Positions 21,785-33,663 of a DNA stretch of 43,732 bases are shown here, piece after piece; positions within the stretch are counted from its first letter, which is position 1; the number at the start of each line of letters is the position of its first letter. Location: positions 1-43,732 of the forward strand of contig JAYMSP010000690.1 of assembly GCA_036897095.1 (NCBI GenBank), written 5' to 3'. Origin of the DNA: Plantago elongata (lineage: Eukaryota > Streptophyta > Magnoliopsida > Lamiales > Plantaginaceae). The notes beneath the pieces were generated by a model. That model saw only the letters and a list, made by a program, of their open reading frames with translations, ran no database searches and was not told the DNA's origin. The position numbers were made by a program, and so were the translations under genes.

Positions 21785-24009
21785 GGGAAAAAAACCTGAT
21801 GAAATATCTATAATTGATGATGAGTGAGTTCAGATAGATGCGTGCGAGATTTTCATGAATAAATAGCGGAAGAGATAGGTATTCAATATCCCACGTTAAA
21901 AATGAAAGTTGAGGTTTGATAGTGTAAAGTAATAAATAAACTAATGCACGTTGTTCATATGGAAAAGGTTAGTTTAAATTTTTTAATTTATTTATGTAAG
22001 TACAGTAATGAGTAATGACGTCTAAACTAAGCATTAAGAAAGTATAATTGACAGGGCGACACGCGTGTGCTTGTTCCGCATGTGCATTTTTTTGGCTTGG
22101 CATGCGTGCATCGATTTGGGCCGTTAATTTTGTTTAAGATTTGTACGGACAAAACTTAATCTGAAGAATAATCCTGCAGAAATTTTGCACTGTCAGAACT
22201 TAATCTGGGGAATAATCATGCAGTTAGGATTAACCCTGATTAAAATTTGTATTGTCAGGACTTAATCTAGAGAACGTGTGCATCGATCTCGGCCGTTAAT
22301 TTAAAATCCTTATGGCCAGGACTTAATTTGGAGAATAATCATGCAATTAGGATTAATCCGGAAAAGGCCAATACGATCAGGACTTAATCTAAAGAACTTG
22401 TTCATCGATCTCGACCGTTAATTTTATTTAAAATTCGTACAGTCTGGACTTAATCTGGACAATAATCTTGCAGTTAGAATCCCTGTTTAAAATTCGTACC
22501 ATCAGAACTTAATCTAAAGAATAATAATGCAGTTAAGATTAAACCGGAAAAGGCCAACATACTTTTCAAATTTAAACCAACAAATATTTGATCATGACTA
22601 TTGATTTAAAAATGTATGATGCAATGGATATGATTTAATTCTAATCCATTGTATATATATGTTCTTATCCAATTTTCTCGCAAGGTCAAGGATTAATTCG
22701 GAAAAGCAATCAGACTAATCCATTGCATTTGATCTTATTCAAATTTTCTATATGGTTGAAATTTCTCTCGGGAAAAGCCAACATACTTTTCAAATTTAAC
22801 TAAACTCATTTGATCATGATCATTAAATTAAATCGTGAGAGTCAATAGATAGGATTTAATCCTAATCCATTACATCTGTTCTTATCAAGATATTTTGCAG
22901 GTTTGTGTATCTCCCTTGACATCTATATATAATAAGGCTTGTTCCAGATTGAATGTACATCAAACATTTTTATCTCTCCCCCTATGTTATAGAGACATTA
23001 TTTGCAGTAATTATTCATGCATTTTTTGTGGTCTACTTATTCTAATTATTGAGTTTTACTTACAATACGTAATTAGACATACAATTAAATATATGCTTCT
23101 TTATATTTGATAAGCAATTCGTTGTAATCCAATACTAGTAGAGGGGCAAATAAATAACGTTTGAAGGATGGCTATTCTAAATTTTCTTAGAATTTCCAAA
23201 CTTTGCGTTTCCAGATTACTTCAAACACTAACAAGATGTACAGAATCAACGTAGTTGAAAATTCATAACCATCTTCTAGCTTCTACAATTCATCGAATAA
23301 TTGAGCTCGACTCAGGTTCAACTCGTTACCATGTTGTAATGGATAGCATATTAAGACTAACTTGATAATCTGATTAATTAGATAGCTCGACTTCAACTCG
23401 CTACCCGGAAGAAAAAGCACAAAAACTAATTATCATATACGAGTGAAAAAGTGTGTTTGGAATCTGAAAGCAACACTCGAAACGCATCATAATATATTAA
23501 ACCATTCACCACATTTTTAACATTGTCTGATCAAATTAGTATACTCGTCTACTATTTCGGGCTTAGAAAATGCGATATTTGACCAATCCAAATGCATCTC
23601 AAACTAAGCAGGCCTAATTGTAATGCTGTATAAGAAAAATCCTGCTAAAATTCTAAAACAGTCGAGTGAATATGACACTGATTGGAGTCGTGATTCGTGA
23701 ATTCGTCCGATGCCCCTATTTAAATTTGATCAAATCCACCCTATTCAGAATTATTCAAGTCACACTATATTTAACCGAATTCATCCGATTCAAATTAAAT
23801 TTCAACCAAAACTTCTAAAATAATTCGAAGAATAAACATATAAACTGTGCTCAAATGATCAAAATTCATGATGAAAGAACAGCTCCATACTCCAAATTCT
23901 TGTGAGAAACCTTCTCTATGGGTCCAAAATATTGATGAAATATATCTGAGCCCATATTGAAAAGATAAAGAAATCAGCAGATGAGATTTGTAATCTGGGA
24001 ATAAAACAT
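21785..24009. other. Intergenic DNA between modules 2 and 3
   Basis: Starts with the PVADH2 promoter region, which is homologous to that of PVADH3. It then contains the 60-bp repeat array (described separately) and a diverged partial copy of sequences containing AATCCATT and GGAAAAGCCAACATACTTTTCAAATT (two occurrences, about 22540 and 22775). Blocks shared with other modules lie at 23250-23400 and 23885-24009. The stretch 22900-23250 and 23400-23880 holds nothing I recognise. Confidence 0.5.
22154..22515. repeat. Tandem array of about 60-bp units (seven copies)
   Basis: The motif ACTTAATCT (one copy ACTTAATTT) begins at 22154, 22198, 22260, 22321, 22382, 22448 and 22507, spacing 44-66 bp. 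Units usually continue as GAGAATAATCATGCAGTTAGGATTAA. A second motif, CATCGATCTCGGCCGTTAAT, recurs at 22109, 22281 and 22403, so some units alternate in a longer pattern. Units are diverged, so the array is old or relaxed. Confidence 0.8.
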
Positions 24010-26283
24010 GAGAGAATTGCATTTTGTTTCTGGACGTTCACTTCTATATGGTCTTGTGTAAATTTAAAATTGTAAAATATGTCATATTTAGTTCAATTTA
24101 CGGTAAGAATTTGGGGATTTTTTTGGTCCCATGGCATAACTGTTGACATGGAATCAGACTGATTATGAAGCATCGAATTTGTATGAATTGTCAAATTATG
24201 TGCACTTTCCCACCAACGGTACGAAATAATACTGAATTTTAAATTTTCAATTTCCCCCCAAATCAAAAACCTTATTTACACTAATTCCCTCAATTAACTC
24301 TAATCCCCTATTTCGTTCTACCCTAATTCTCAAATTCATCCAAATCGTGAACAAAAAAATTCCAAAATTGTAAGTAAATTCTTAATCCCCAGTTTCAACT
24401 TCCGGATTATGAGTTGAAATCGAATTTTCCGTGGAAAATATGTTGCCCGATTGCTTCGAGTGATTGATGATTTGATATAATCGGTTTGTAATTGTGTGAA
24501 TTTGATTTGTTATTAGGTTAGTTTTATTTGTAATTGATCAATTTGGTTGAATTTGGGGAGAATTTTTTATGGTAACTTTTGCTTTGAAGGTTCCAATTAC
24601 ACAATGTTTTTATTTTGTTGAGATTTGCTCTGTTACAAACAGTGATGTGTTTTTTGTCTTGTCAGCAGTCATATAAATCACTAGAAATGATACACCGCAT
24701 TAATTGCGATGCCGATAAATTTTATAAATTAATTATTATATCCACATGTCTAATCATATTTAATGTGACATACCTAAACTCAATATATCAACTTTGTTAA
24801 CATATTATATTTTGAGATTGATCATTTTCAGTAATGATATTCCAAATCCATTAAATAAATATATTTATGATTTTAATAAATCAATGCATATAAAATATTT
24901 GAAGAGAAAGTTTAAGGCATATGCTTTTTGAAATGCTTGATGTTATCCAATAGTATTTGCTTGATTGCAACTGACTTTTAAAATAGCGAGAGCTCTAGCA
25001 TTAAGACAACATGCGCTCCAACAAAATGTTGAAAAACTGAAAAATAGACGATTCTCATCACAGTCGGGTTATTAATTTGAGTAATTTAGTCGAGTCGTAT
25101 ACACAACTAGAGTTTTATAGTCGCGAAAATGTGCAGGTGAGTCGGAGTTTGATTCCAACACACACAATGGTTCATACGGAAACAATAACAACTGGATGGG
25201 CGAAGGGGTGTTATCTGTGGTGTGAACGGAAAGAAAATTGAAATAGCATTTCTTAGTAGTCGGTTAAAAGAAGCTTTAAACAAATTGCAAAAGTGAAATG
25301 ACAACTAGTGGAATGACACAACATGACAATATATAACGTTTCTTTTTTAATTGTCGATTGCTACAGAATAGAGAAGAAGTGTTAAACAATTTGCAAAATT
25401 GAAATGACACTTTTATAAGCAAAATAACAATTTCAAAGGCCATTAGTATTATATTGTTTAATCCATAAAAAAGTAGAAAATTAGTAACGAGCAGTTGTAA
25501 TTTGACCGAGAAGTGGCAATTTTACATAGTAGATCTAAACCAGAAATATAAATATATTTATAATTTTAATAAATCAATGCATATAAAATATTTGAAGAGA
25601 AAGTTTTAGGCACACATATGCCTTTTGAAATGCTTGATGTAAAAATAGATCCAATAGTATGTGCTTGGTTGCACTGACTTCTAAAATACCGAGAATGAGC
25701 ATTAAGACAAACATGAGCTCCAACAAAATGTTGAAAAACTAAAAAATAGACGATTCTCATCACAGTCAAGATCGTTAATTTAAGTAATTTAATCGAGTCG
25801 TATACTTACCTGAAGTTTTATAGTCGCGAAAAGGTGCAGATGAGTCGGAGTCTGATCCCAACACACACAATGGTTCATACGGAAATAATAACAATTGGAT
25901 GGGCGAAAGGGTGTTACCTATGGCGTGAGCGGAAGAAAATTGAAATAGCATTTTTAGTAGCCGGTTGCTGGATAATTGAATAGAAACGTTAAACAAGTTG
26001 TAAAAGTGAAATGACACTTTAACCAGTGGAATGATATTTTAACATGTCAATATTGTAGTATTTTTTAATTGTCAATTACTAGAGAATAGAGAAAAAGTGT
26101 TAAATAAGTTGCAAAAGTGAAATGACAATTTTAAAGTCCATAAAAAAGTTTATTATATTGTTTAATTCTTATGAATATATGTTGTTTATACGACAACTAT
26201 GAAAATTTAAATTTTCATACGTTTCAAAATTTAGTCCTAATAGAAGTGGACGTAGAATTATATTACAAAAATACAATTCTCCC
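24010..26283. mobile_element. MULE-like non-autonomous DNA transposon with 10-bp target duplication
   Basis: The 10-bp AATAAAACAT occurs at 24000-24009 and 26284-26293. In module 2 the same region is continuous with a single copy (about 12924-12950), so this is a clean insertion. The termini are inverted: GAGAGAATTGCATTTTG on the left and GGGAGAATTGTATTTTTG from the right on the complement, with weaker similarity to about 65 bp (ACGTTCACTTCTATATGG versus ACGTCCACTTCTATTAGG). A 9-11-bp duplication and long TIRs fit Mutator-like elements. No transposase is visible. The interior holds a large direct repeat and, near 24250-24390, a C-rich leader-like stretch followed by GTAAGT. Confidence 0.85.
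24855..26130. repeat. Two direct copies (about 0.58 kb each) inside the MULE-like element
   Basis: About 24855-25430 and 25550-26130 match at an offset of roughly 693 bp. Shared stretches include AATCAATGCATATAAAATAT, AGACGATTCTCATCACAGTC, TTTTATAGTCGCGAAAA and ACACACACAATGGTTCATAC. About 115 bp separates the copies. There is no coding sign; this looks like an internal duplication within the element. Confidence 0.85.
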
Positions 26284-26576
26284 AATAAAACATATTCCCT
26301 GCATCTTCCTAGCTAGCTACTTTTTACAAATTTTGTTAATAATGTTTGAGAAAGAGTAATAAACATGTTCTGTTCATAACAAGATGAAAAGTGATGGAAT
26401 GAAATCTGCTCTTTAACTTGATTCGATCAATCCATGCCAAATTATTCCATCTTCATTTCTTGAACTCATGTTCATATTGTGTCCAGGTTCAGACACTTAC
26501 ATGTATTTTGGTTACGTTCCTCCTCGACTCGATCGTGGTCCTGTCCTGTAATGAGACTACATGGACCTTGCATTGT

Positions 26577-26585
26577 CTATATAAA
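26577..26585 (+). promoter_or_regulatory. TATA box of MIR395 locus C
   Basis: CTATATAAA lies about 70 nt before hairpin C and 294 bp after the right end of the MULE-like insertion. Confidence 0.65.
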
Positions 26586-26649
26586 CAGAAACTTGTTACA
26601 GACTTACAGCACAAACCAGACCTTCTGAACAAGGCGTAGCAGGAACAAG

Positions 26650-26791
26650 AGTCGGTTTCCATCAGGCGTTTCCTCAGACTACTTCACATCATATACAAAC
26701 TCGAACATGACCAGTGTGCCTGGTTCATGTTTAAGGCAGTACTTGTTACTCTTGTGAAGTGTTTGGGGGAACTCTTGATGCTACCTGGCTA
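26650..26791 (+). ncRNA. MIR395: MIR395 precursor hairpin C
   Basis: miR395 lies on the 3' arm at 26754-26774 and its pairing strand on the 5' arm at 26666-26687; both are identical to copy B. Between the two precursors I see one loop difference (CCAGTGTGCC here, CCAGGGTGCC in B) and small changes only beyond the stem. It lies 275 nt past the stop codon of PVADH3, on the opposite strand. The promoter-proximal block is conserved with copy B, but everything further upstream has been displaced by the MULE-like insertion. Confidence 0.93.
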
Positions 26792-27048
26792 CTACTGCAG
26801 ACATTAACATTCGCTGAGTCATGTTAAGGTTTGTTCTCATCCGCTCGGTTATCAGCATGGAGTCGCCTAACATGCATCGGTATGTCGAAAGATGATCATA
26901 TTCATACATAGGATATTGAAAAGAGATATGGTTAAGTGGATCATGTGTGTAATCCTAGCTTACAACTCCATGAAAGGATTCATGGAGCTTTACTATTTCC
27001 ACAATTCCATCATTGTCGAATACATAAGGTGTTACATTAGACTGTTAT

Positions 27049-28844
27049 TTATGGAATACAGAAGGCAAAGAGATACTTGCCACTGTTCCAAGTTGGATGG
27101 AACTTAGCAAGCCCAATGGAAAATCCATGTCCAATGTAGATGCACCCATTGCTAGCCGAAGCTCCTCCATAAATGGTGGCATTCGTATTGTATGTCCAGA
27201 TGATCTCCCCTGTCCGAGCATCCATTCCATATACAGCGCCAGAAGGTGCCACAGACCCTGCGAAGACGACTCCATTGACGACAGTTACTGGTCCATGAGC
27301 TGTTTCATTACTCGGGTTAGCTGTGGTCCAGAGGATTCTCCCTGTATTTGCATCCATTGCTACCCATCCACCAGCGGTTGTGGTTTGAGTAGTTGGTTTT
27401 AGAACGAAGGGGAGATTATCGCCATTTACTATGTTTGTGTAGATGCGTATACCATCCGTAGCTGCCCCCCATATTCCTCCTCCTTCTAATGCTCCCGGTC
27501 CAGCTTTCGTGAACCAAACTATGTTTCCGTTACCACGATCCAAAGCCCAGGCAAAACCACTTTTCTGCACCGCTACCACCACATCCTGAATTCTTCCACT
27601 ATTAAATATAGTTAGCAACATCGGTGCCTCGCCAAAATCAGCATCAATGTTAGGCCCTGGTGGACAATCCGGATTATTAGGAACCAAACACGCATAGGTG
27701 AAGACATCGTAACCACCAAGCTGTGTCGCCCATACAATCCTCCCAGTACTCAAATCGAGCCCCATTATTGAGTCGAAGTGCACGTTTGCAGGAACACACA
27801 TATCGGGACCAGTTGGTGTCGTCTGATTCATCTGTTGGGCCTGACACTGGAGAACCTCTGGTGGAGCTGAGTACAGCTGACCTGTTCCCACATAAACAAG
27901 TCCCCGTACAATGTCAATTGAAGGGCTGCTGCCCCATATAGATGCTCCTGCATATTGTCCTCGCCTGCCACCATTGTCAGGAACAGTGTATGTCTGCCAA
28001 AGTATCCTTCCAGTTTGAACATCCAGCTTCACGAGGCTTCCACGGAAAGTGCAACAGTTTTGCAGGTTTTGTATATTTTCCAGGGATGATACTCCTACAT
28101 AGAATCCTCTACAGATTTCATCATGACAAAATTAGCAAACTGCAATGTCATTGGATTGAAAGAAGAAATAAAAGAAAATAACTAACCCAAGAAAAGCAGT
28201 TCCAGATTGAGTCACAATACTCAGTGGATTCGGATCCAGCCGAGTGGACCATACGAGTTGTCCAGTTGCCCTTCTTACAGCAACCACGTACGATGGTCCA
28301 TAGATTGCAACGAGTAATAGATTGACATCTGCAACAACCGGAGTTGCTCGTGATACTGTAGTATTGACAGGTGATCCCGGGATAGGTATTATGCCTGTCA
28401 AGAGACCTAGATTCTGTTGCCAGATTAATGCTCCTGTTATAGCATTAACAGCATACAAATTTCCGTTCCAAGACGGAAAGTAGACAACTTTGTCAGCAAC
28501 TGCTGGCGTTGCAGATATGTCAAATCCAGCCAAGAATCTCCATCTTAGATTGAGCAAGCCAGAGCGGACAGTGGTGGGGTTGATGAGTCCTCCAACGGCC
28601 TGTCTTCGGTTGGTTATGTCGCCTCCATGATTGAGCCACTGCAAGAACAGAACCAGATTATGCACTAACTAAAATCGATCCATTTCATATAGTATATATG
28701 TTTGACATCTATATAAATGGACTAATGGAGCTTGTTAGTGACCTCTGCAGATGAAATATGCAGTAGTAGTATGAACAAACAGAATGTTGAAAGAAATGTG
28801 ACATGAAAGCCATTCTTTATGGCAAAGCATAATGAAATATCCAT
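27049..28844 (-). CDS. PVADH3: secreted PQQ-type beta-propeller, polyvinylalcohol-dehydrogenase-like
   Basis: The only copy in the cluster that reads intact. Exons on the minus strand are 28844-28743, 28638-28187 and 28108-27049, giving 537 residues. The N-terminus is a signal peptide (VTFLSTFCLFILLLHISSA), so the product should enter the secretory pathway. At least seven blades with the AxDxxTGxxxW signature follow: AVNAITGALIW, AVRRATGQLVW, KLDVQTGRILW, GLDLSTGRIVW, ALDRGNGNIVW, AMDANTGRILW and GMDARTGEIIW. This is the PQQ-binding-like propeller fold; substrate and cofactor use in plants are unknown to me. Intron 1 has a weak donor (GAG|GTCACT), where PVADH2 keeps GTAAGT at the same place, so splicing may be inefficient. 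The intron present in PVADH1 after WFT is absent here; the codons join directly. Confidence 0.92.
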
Positions 28845-29835
28845 AATTGATGATGAGTGAGTTAAACGATAAATGTGGAAATACAATTTATAGTTGAATG
28901 AATGATGTTGATAGATAGGTGATAGTCAGATGTACACAATCAAAATAATTGACAATTCATAAACACCTACTAACTTGTACCATTCATCCAATTAATTGAC
29001 TCAAGTTCAACTCGCTACCATTATAATGGATTCTATATTGAGACTAAATTGATAATCTGATTAGATATCCAAATTAATAACGGATAAGTGAGTTGATTTA
29101 AGTATATTCAAGAACTCGGGTTTTATTTTTCATTTTTGTAATTATGTAGAATCCTTAGAATTTGAGTGGCTTTTTCAATTGAAATTGAAATTTTTTTAAT
29201 AAAATATTCAATTTAAATGGAGAGATGGTCACTCCAAATCTCCAACGGTATAACAATCTCCAACGATATAACAAATAACAAAGCAGACCTGCCTTAATAG
29301 TTTTGGAATAAAATGAAACAGAATTTTGGTTTCAAAACTGACAAAAAGGTTATCCTCTAATAATAGAAAACAGAGTATTATCTTGAAAGGCGGGGCATAT
29401 TATTGTCAACTTTTGTCAAATAAACAATAAAAGATGTTAACGTCTCGAAATGAAAATTAATTTCGCATGCAAGACATTATAAATGCCTTGATGACTTTAT
29501 GTGCCGTAGAACAGAGGTTTTTAGCTACACATATATAAACATACATTACAGGTGGCTCTATAAACTCTTCTAACCTCAACTTCAACTCTTTATATCAATT
29601 ATCAGCTATAGCATGGAGAATGGACACATAATTTCGGATATTTATACCTAGACATTATAGAGCGTTTACGGCACATAATGGCCTCTGACAAATGATAAAA
29701 TCCGCGGATAGCAATTGTATATAACAAACTGTCTACGTGAAAGTAGATACACGTGTATGTACAAGAGCAAACTGTAAGAACAGCAAGTACCTAAGTATGA
29801 CCTTATAGAACAGGAAACTCTAGCCGCTATAATCC
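28845..29835. other. Intergenic DNA upstream of PVADH3
   Basis: PVADH3 promoter region, then a block (28950-29080) also found at 23250-23400 that marks the right part of module 3. From about 29100 to 29800 it is AT-rich and anonymous; the last part is probably the 3' UTR of the BPA1-like gene, which reads leftward. Confidence 0.5.
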
Positions 29836-32176
29836 TCAATGGTTAGCATTACGAGTACCCAAGTCTGCAGCAGCTTGAGCTGCTTTGCTGAGAGCGCCCG
29901 AGAACCAAAGTGCTCCCTTTGAGAAGTAAGTACTGTTAACAACTGCACTTGCTGCAGAAGCTGCGGTTCGTCCAGATGCAAAGACAGCTGACTTTGTAGT
30001 ATCTGTGATGTGGTACCTTTGATCCACAATTCTGGCTGCTTCAACCCCGGCAAACAACTTGTCTGTTAGCCCGATTCTTTCACTCAATTCTGAAACCTTG
30101 GCTACTGCAGTTGCTGATACCTGATCATGAATGCATGATTGTTTTCAGAAATGTGTCAGTTAAGTGAAAGCAAATGGGTTGACTACTTCTGAAGACGTTT
30201 GGGATCATTTGTACAAAATTAAGTATCGGTAAATGAAAGAGCACAGAAATTTTCAATCATTCTTTGCACCCATCACATATTCACATCAACAAAATAGTAA
30301 TGCTTTTAAGTATAGATGAAAACACTAGTAGTCCATGTACCTGATGAGATTCATCAAAAGCTTTTGCCCTGCCAAATGCATCTACACCAAGTACATATCC
30401 TTTCGCTGCCATAGTCTTGACTACATCTTGAGCCAATGAAACAGCTTCACCAGCAGAAGGAACAAAGTTGGACCCCTCGGAGTGCTGCCAGGACCAGCAA
30501 AACAAAGTCAATTAACAAACAAAGTACAAAACAATGACTAGAAATTAACATAGTCAACGGAAGAGCAAAGGCAAATAATACGCACACTGCTACTGCTATC
30601 ATCTTCAATTTTCCATGAAGATCGATTCCAGACGCTATCATCATCTTCATAATGTCCCCACCGGGATATGAACACAGGTTGATCAACGATGGTAGCTCCC
30701 TGACGACATAAATATGCTTCTTAATCATATGATACGCATAAACAAAAGATCACCAACAATGAAATCTTTTAAGATTTTCTACAATAGCTGAGCAGAACAA
30801 AAGTAACACTTTGTTTTCATCTACAGGCACGAGACATTCACCATTAAATAACTAAGATACAATCAAATAAGGGAAAGAAAATATGCATAGAATGTTACTT
30901 GAAAAACTACGGAGCCTATGTGAATGCACTTAGTAATACTCCCTATATCTAGCAGAACTTCAATATTTTCCATATCTCGTAGAACTTCATAAATTACAAA
31001 CAATAGAAGCTGCCCGTCACATAATAAAAATTTTAAATCTCTTCCCTCCCTCCCTCCATAATAATAGATGGGATTGATTGTAATATATGGATAGCAGCAG
31101 CGAAAATTTTGTCTAACCAAATCAGAATAATTTGCACAGTGGAACTAGATATATACCACAAAAACAAGAAAAGGACCTGACCCCAAGTCTTTGACAGTGC
31201 ACCTAACTATTAGACAAAATAATCATCGAAGGACGCCATAATTCTCAAACAAAACTTACACTGAGCAGGACAGCTGTTTCCAGAGCATGCGGATTTTTGA
31301 ACGTCACATAAGCTGCACAAGCCTGTTCACCAGCTCTGTTTCCCACATAAAACACAAAAAGTACATGTCCATTAGATAGTGTTAACTAAGCATCGACAAG
31401 GATGTTCTTCATGCATTTTAATTTCACCAAGATCATGACAAAGAGTTGATTCATCAGAATTCATGCAAGAGAGATTTCATACAAAAAGAGAACAGGTTAG
31501 CCGAACTAACCATATGCTGACATATAGGCGAATCAGTTAACAAGGAGACATGAACTTGAAAAGCAGAACTTATAACTCTAATTGGATTTGCAAGGAACTT
31601 GTTTATATAGTTGTATGTGCCAATAACTGGAACCAGATTGGACTATACTGATATTTATTCACACTTACTGATTGCAATCTAATTAGTGTAACTAATTATC
31701 TCTTCAGATACCCAAGTCTATTGTGCTCCTGGACATCGAATAAGATGGAAATTAAGGCATGTATCCTTCAGAACTGTATCATGCAAAATATAGTAGGCAC
31801 AAATTTTCAAATGCCCAAACCAAACATAATAACAATAAAAATAATTAAAATTATTCAAGTAGATTCTTGGGCAAACTTTATTGACTGTGACCGATCAATA
31901 AAAGAGACTGGTGTGCAAATGAACTCGCACAGAGGCCAGGGTTTGCATGAAAATATTGAAAGTATGAAAGCAATAGGCTTACTTGATCTAGATGACTCAC
32001 AAGAATGCATAAATAATCTATTAACAACGCATGAACTTCCATCAAAGTTATGAAGAATACCTGACAATCTCTACATGTTCGATTGCACCACAGAAAGCAA
32101 AAAAATCATGAACATCCTTCTCAGTTGCATTAGGAGAAAGGCTTGTGACTTCTACTATATAACCACCCGCATTCAT
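29836..32176 (-). CDS. BPA1-like RRM protein (binding partner of ACD11 family)
   Basis: Exons on the minus strand: 32176-32061 (coding part), 31335-31260, 30699-30586, 30484-30341 and 30120-29836, giving 244 residues, the usual length for this family. An N-terminal RRM (VEVTSLSPNATEKDVHDFF, then AAYVTFKNPHALETAVLLSG and GATIVDQPVFI) is followed by an acidic, Asp/Ser-rich linker and the family's C-terminal part: AQDVVKTMAAKGYVLGVDA, AKAFDESHQ, ERIGLTDKL and VDQRYHITDTTKSA. In Arabidopsis BPA1 binds ACD11, a sphingolipid-transfer protein whose loss causes cell death; the role here is inferred from homology. The start codon lies soon after an acceptor at 32199, so there is an upstream noncoding exon. 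Unlinked in function to the neighbouring genes as far as I can see. Confidence 0.93.
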
Positions 32177-33609
32177 TTTAACCTCAGTAAGAAGTAGCCT
32201 ACAATAGAAAAAACAATCATGAGAAACTCCAACCAATGCAGGAAAAAAAATCCTAGCAGTGACTAGATGCATCAAGACATATACACACATTTATTTCAGC
32301 TATGGAGTTCGAGGAATATTTCATTCTCCCAATATAATTTAACGACATACACCATGATTGATTTTCAAATATCCATTTTATTTCTCATCTAATCCATATA
32401 TGCTCTATTATTCTCAGTAAATGAAGATCCATATAATAGACATTTATAGGTTTCTCAAACAAAAAAAACAATTAAAGAAGAAGGAGAGATTGCAGTTCAA
32501 GATTAATAGAATAAACCGTTGCATTAGCCATGCAGCCCGGGAGCATTAAACAGAAGTATAACAAAATGTAGTCAATGACACTACTCTTCTCTAACACACA
32601 TTGGAAATCATTGCCAGTTAATAATGCAGGTCACTCGCCCACATGCACATATTGATCACGACCCATCAACTAAGCCACTGACTCATATGTATATATACTA
32701 GTGGATCAATTGCTATACTAAAACAGGATTAGGGCAATAATTACGGAAACTGATCAATAATGACAGCTTCCAAACTTAGCTCCAGTGTACCGATTAAAAC
32801 AAGCATAATCATGAATGTACAGAAAAATTCATTAACTTCTCTGCGATCTCTAACCTAACTTAGTTCATAACCCTAATAACTAAAAATATCAAATAATCAA
32901 GCAAAGGATTCCAATAATTGATTGCATGAAGTATACAGTACTCTTTGTTTCATTACGAAAGGGCTACAAAGGATCTTAGCAGATAAACGAAGAAAAAAAA
33001 GAGCATGATCTTACTGCAGTAGTAGAAATTGAGCCAAATGAAATGGATATTTTGGAAAAAAAAGAGCAAAAGCTTGGTGTTAAATTGATAATCGATTGAT
33101 ATACAGATTGAAGAACAACATAGTACAAAATTGATCATTCATTTTAGAGAGGAATTTCCATACCAAATCAGAGAAATTGAGAGAAAGCTTGTGGGAACTG
33201 TGAACTGTGAACTGATTGATTTGGGGATGAAGCTTCCTGAAGCAAGACTCGAGCAGTTAAAGTGATGTGTACCAAATTTAGTCGGTTCGCGATTTCCAAT
33301 CTCTAGTCCCTCAACTTGTTCTTTATTCTCCTACACTTATAACTAACAGAGTCAATAATTTTCTCTCAATAATATAAATTCGATTCAAGATAAATTATTT
33401 AAAAAATATTTTCCAGCTTGACTTATTCGTGAAATATATAATGACTAAATGAGAATACAAACTTTTACACAACGACTTCTTTCAACGTTGCATTTTCTTC
33501 CTTGCTGGGAGATTCACAACACGACGATCTACTCTCTCTTGCACATCTTTCTCATTCCCACATATAAATAGATATATTTTTAGATACAATGGTGTATATG
33601 TTACTATAA
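32177..33609 (-). other. 5' leader, long leader intron and promoter region of the BPA1-like gene
   Basis: The coding exon extends to 32198, where a TTGTAG acceptor ends an intron. The upstream exon probably lies around 33165-33260 (a GTATGG donor at about 33162 on the minus strand fits), making a leader intron near 0.96 kb. Its exact ends cannot be fixed without transcripts. No other gene is seen in this stretch. Confidence 0.45.
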
Positions 33610-33636
33610 CCCCCCCCCCCCCCCCCCCCCCCCCCC
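33610..33636. repeat. Poly-C tract of 27 bases
   Basis: An uninterrupted run of 27 C (G on the other strand) in otherwise AT-rich DNA. Such runs are unstable and hard to sequence, so its length should not be taken as exact. Confidence 0.9.
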
Positions 33637-33663
33637 AATAGCTTAACTAATTGTTTAATTATA

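Larger units (their letters stand above)
12830..29080. repeat. Tandem segmental duplication: two closely related MIR395+PVADH modules
   Basis: Module 2 (about 12830-23400) and module 3 (about 23880-29080) match along most of their shared length. The blocks are 12830-12950 with 23885-24009, 12944-13620 with 26284-27048 (MIR395 and flanks), the PVADH genes, the PVADH upstream DNA (21630-21850 with 28660-28870) and a further block 23250-23400 with 28950-29080. Differences in length are mostly insertions: the Copia and about 1.3 kb of repeat-rich DNA in module 2, and the MULE in module 3. Module 1 (about 9280-12131) is an older relative. Boundaries were judged by eye. Confidence 0.75.

Noticed and set aside
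24960-26010. Regularly spaced similar blocks considered as a CRISPR-like array or gene pair
   Set aside because: Only two long direct copies inside a transposon; no short repeat-spacer pattern and no coding sign.
27097-27402. 101-codon open frame on the + strand opposite PVADH3
   Set aside because: A shadow of the minus-strand propeller codons; it repeats in the same way opposite PVADH2.
30930-31075. Possible Stowaway MITE (TACTCCCTATATC) in a BPA1-like intron
   Set aside because: The opposite end does not match as an inverted repeat and no TA duplication could be fixed.
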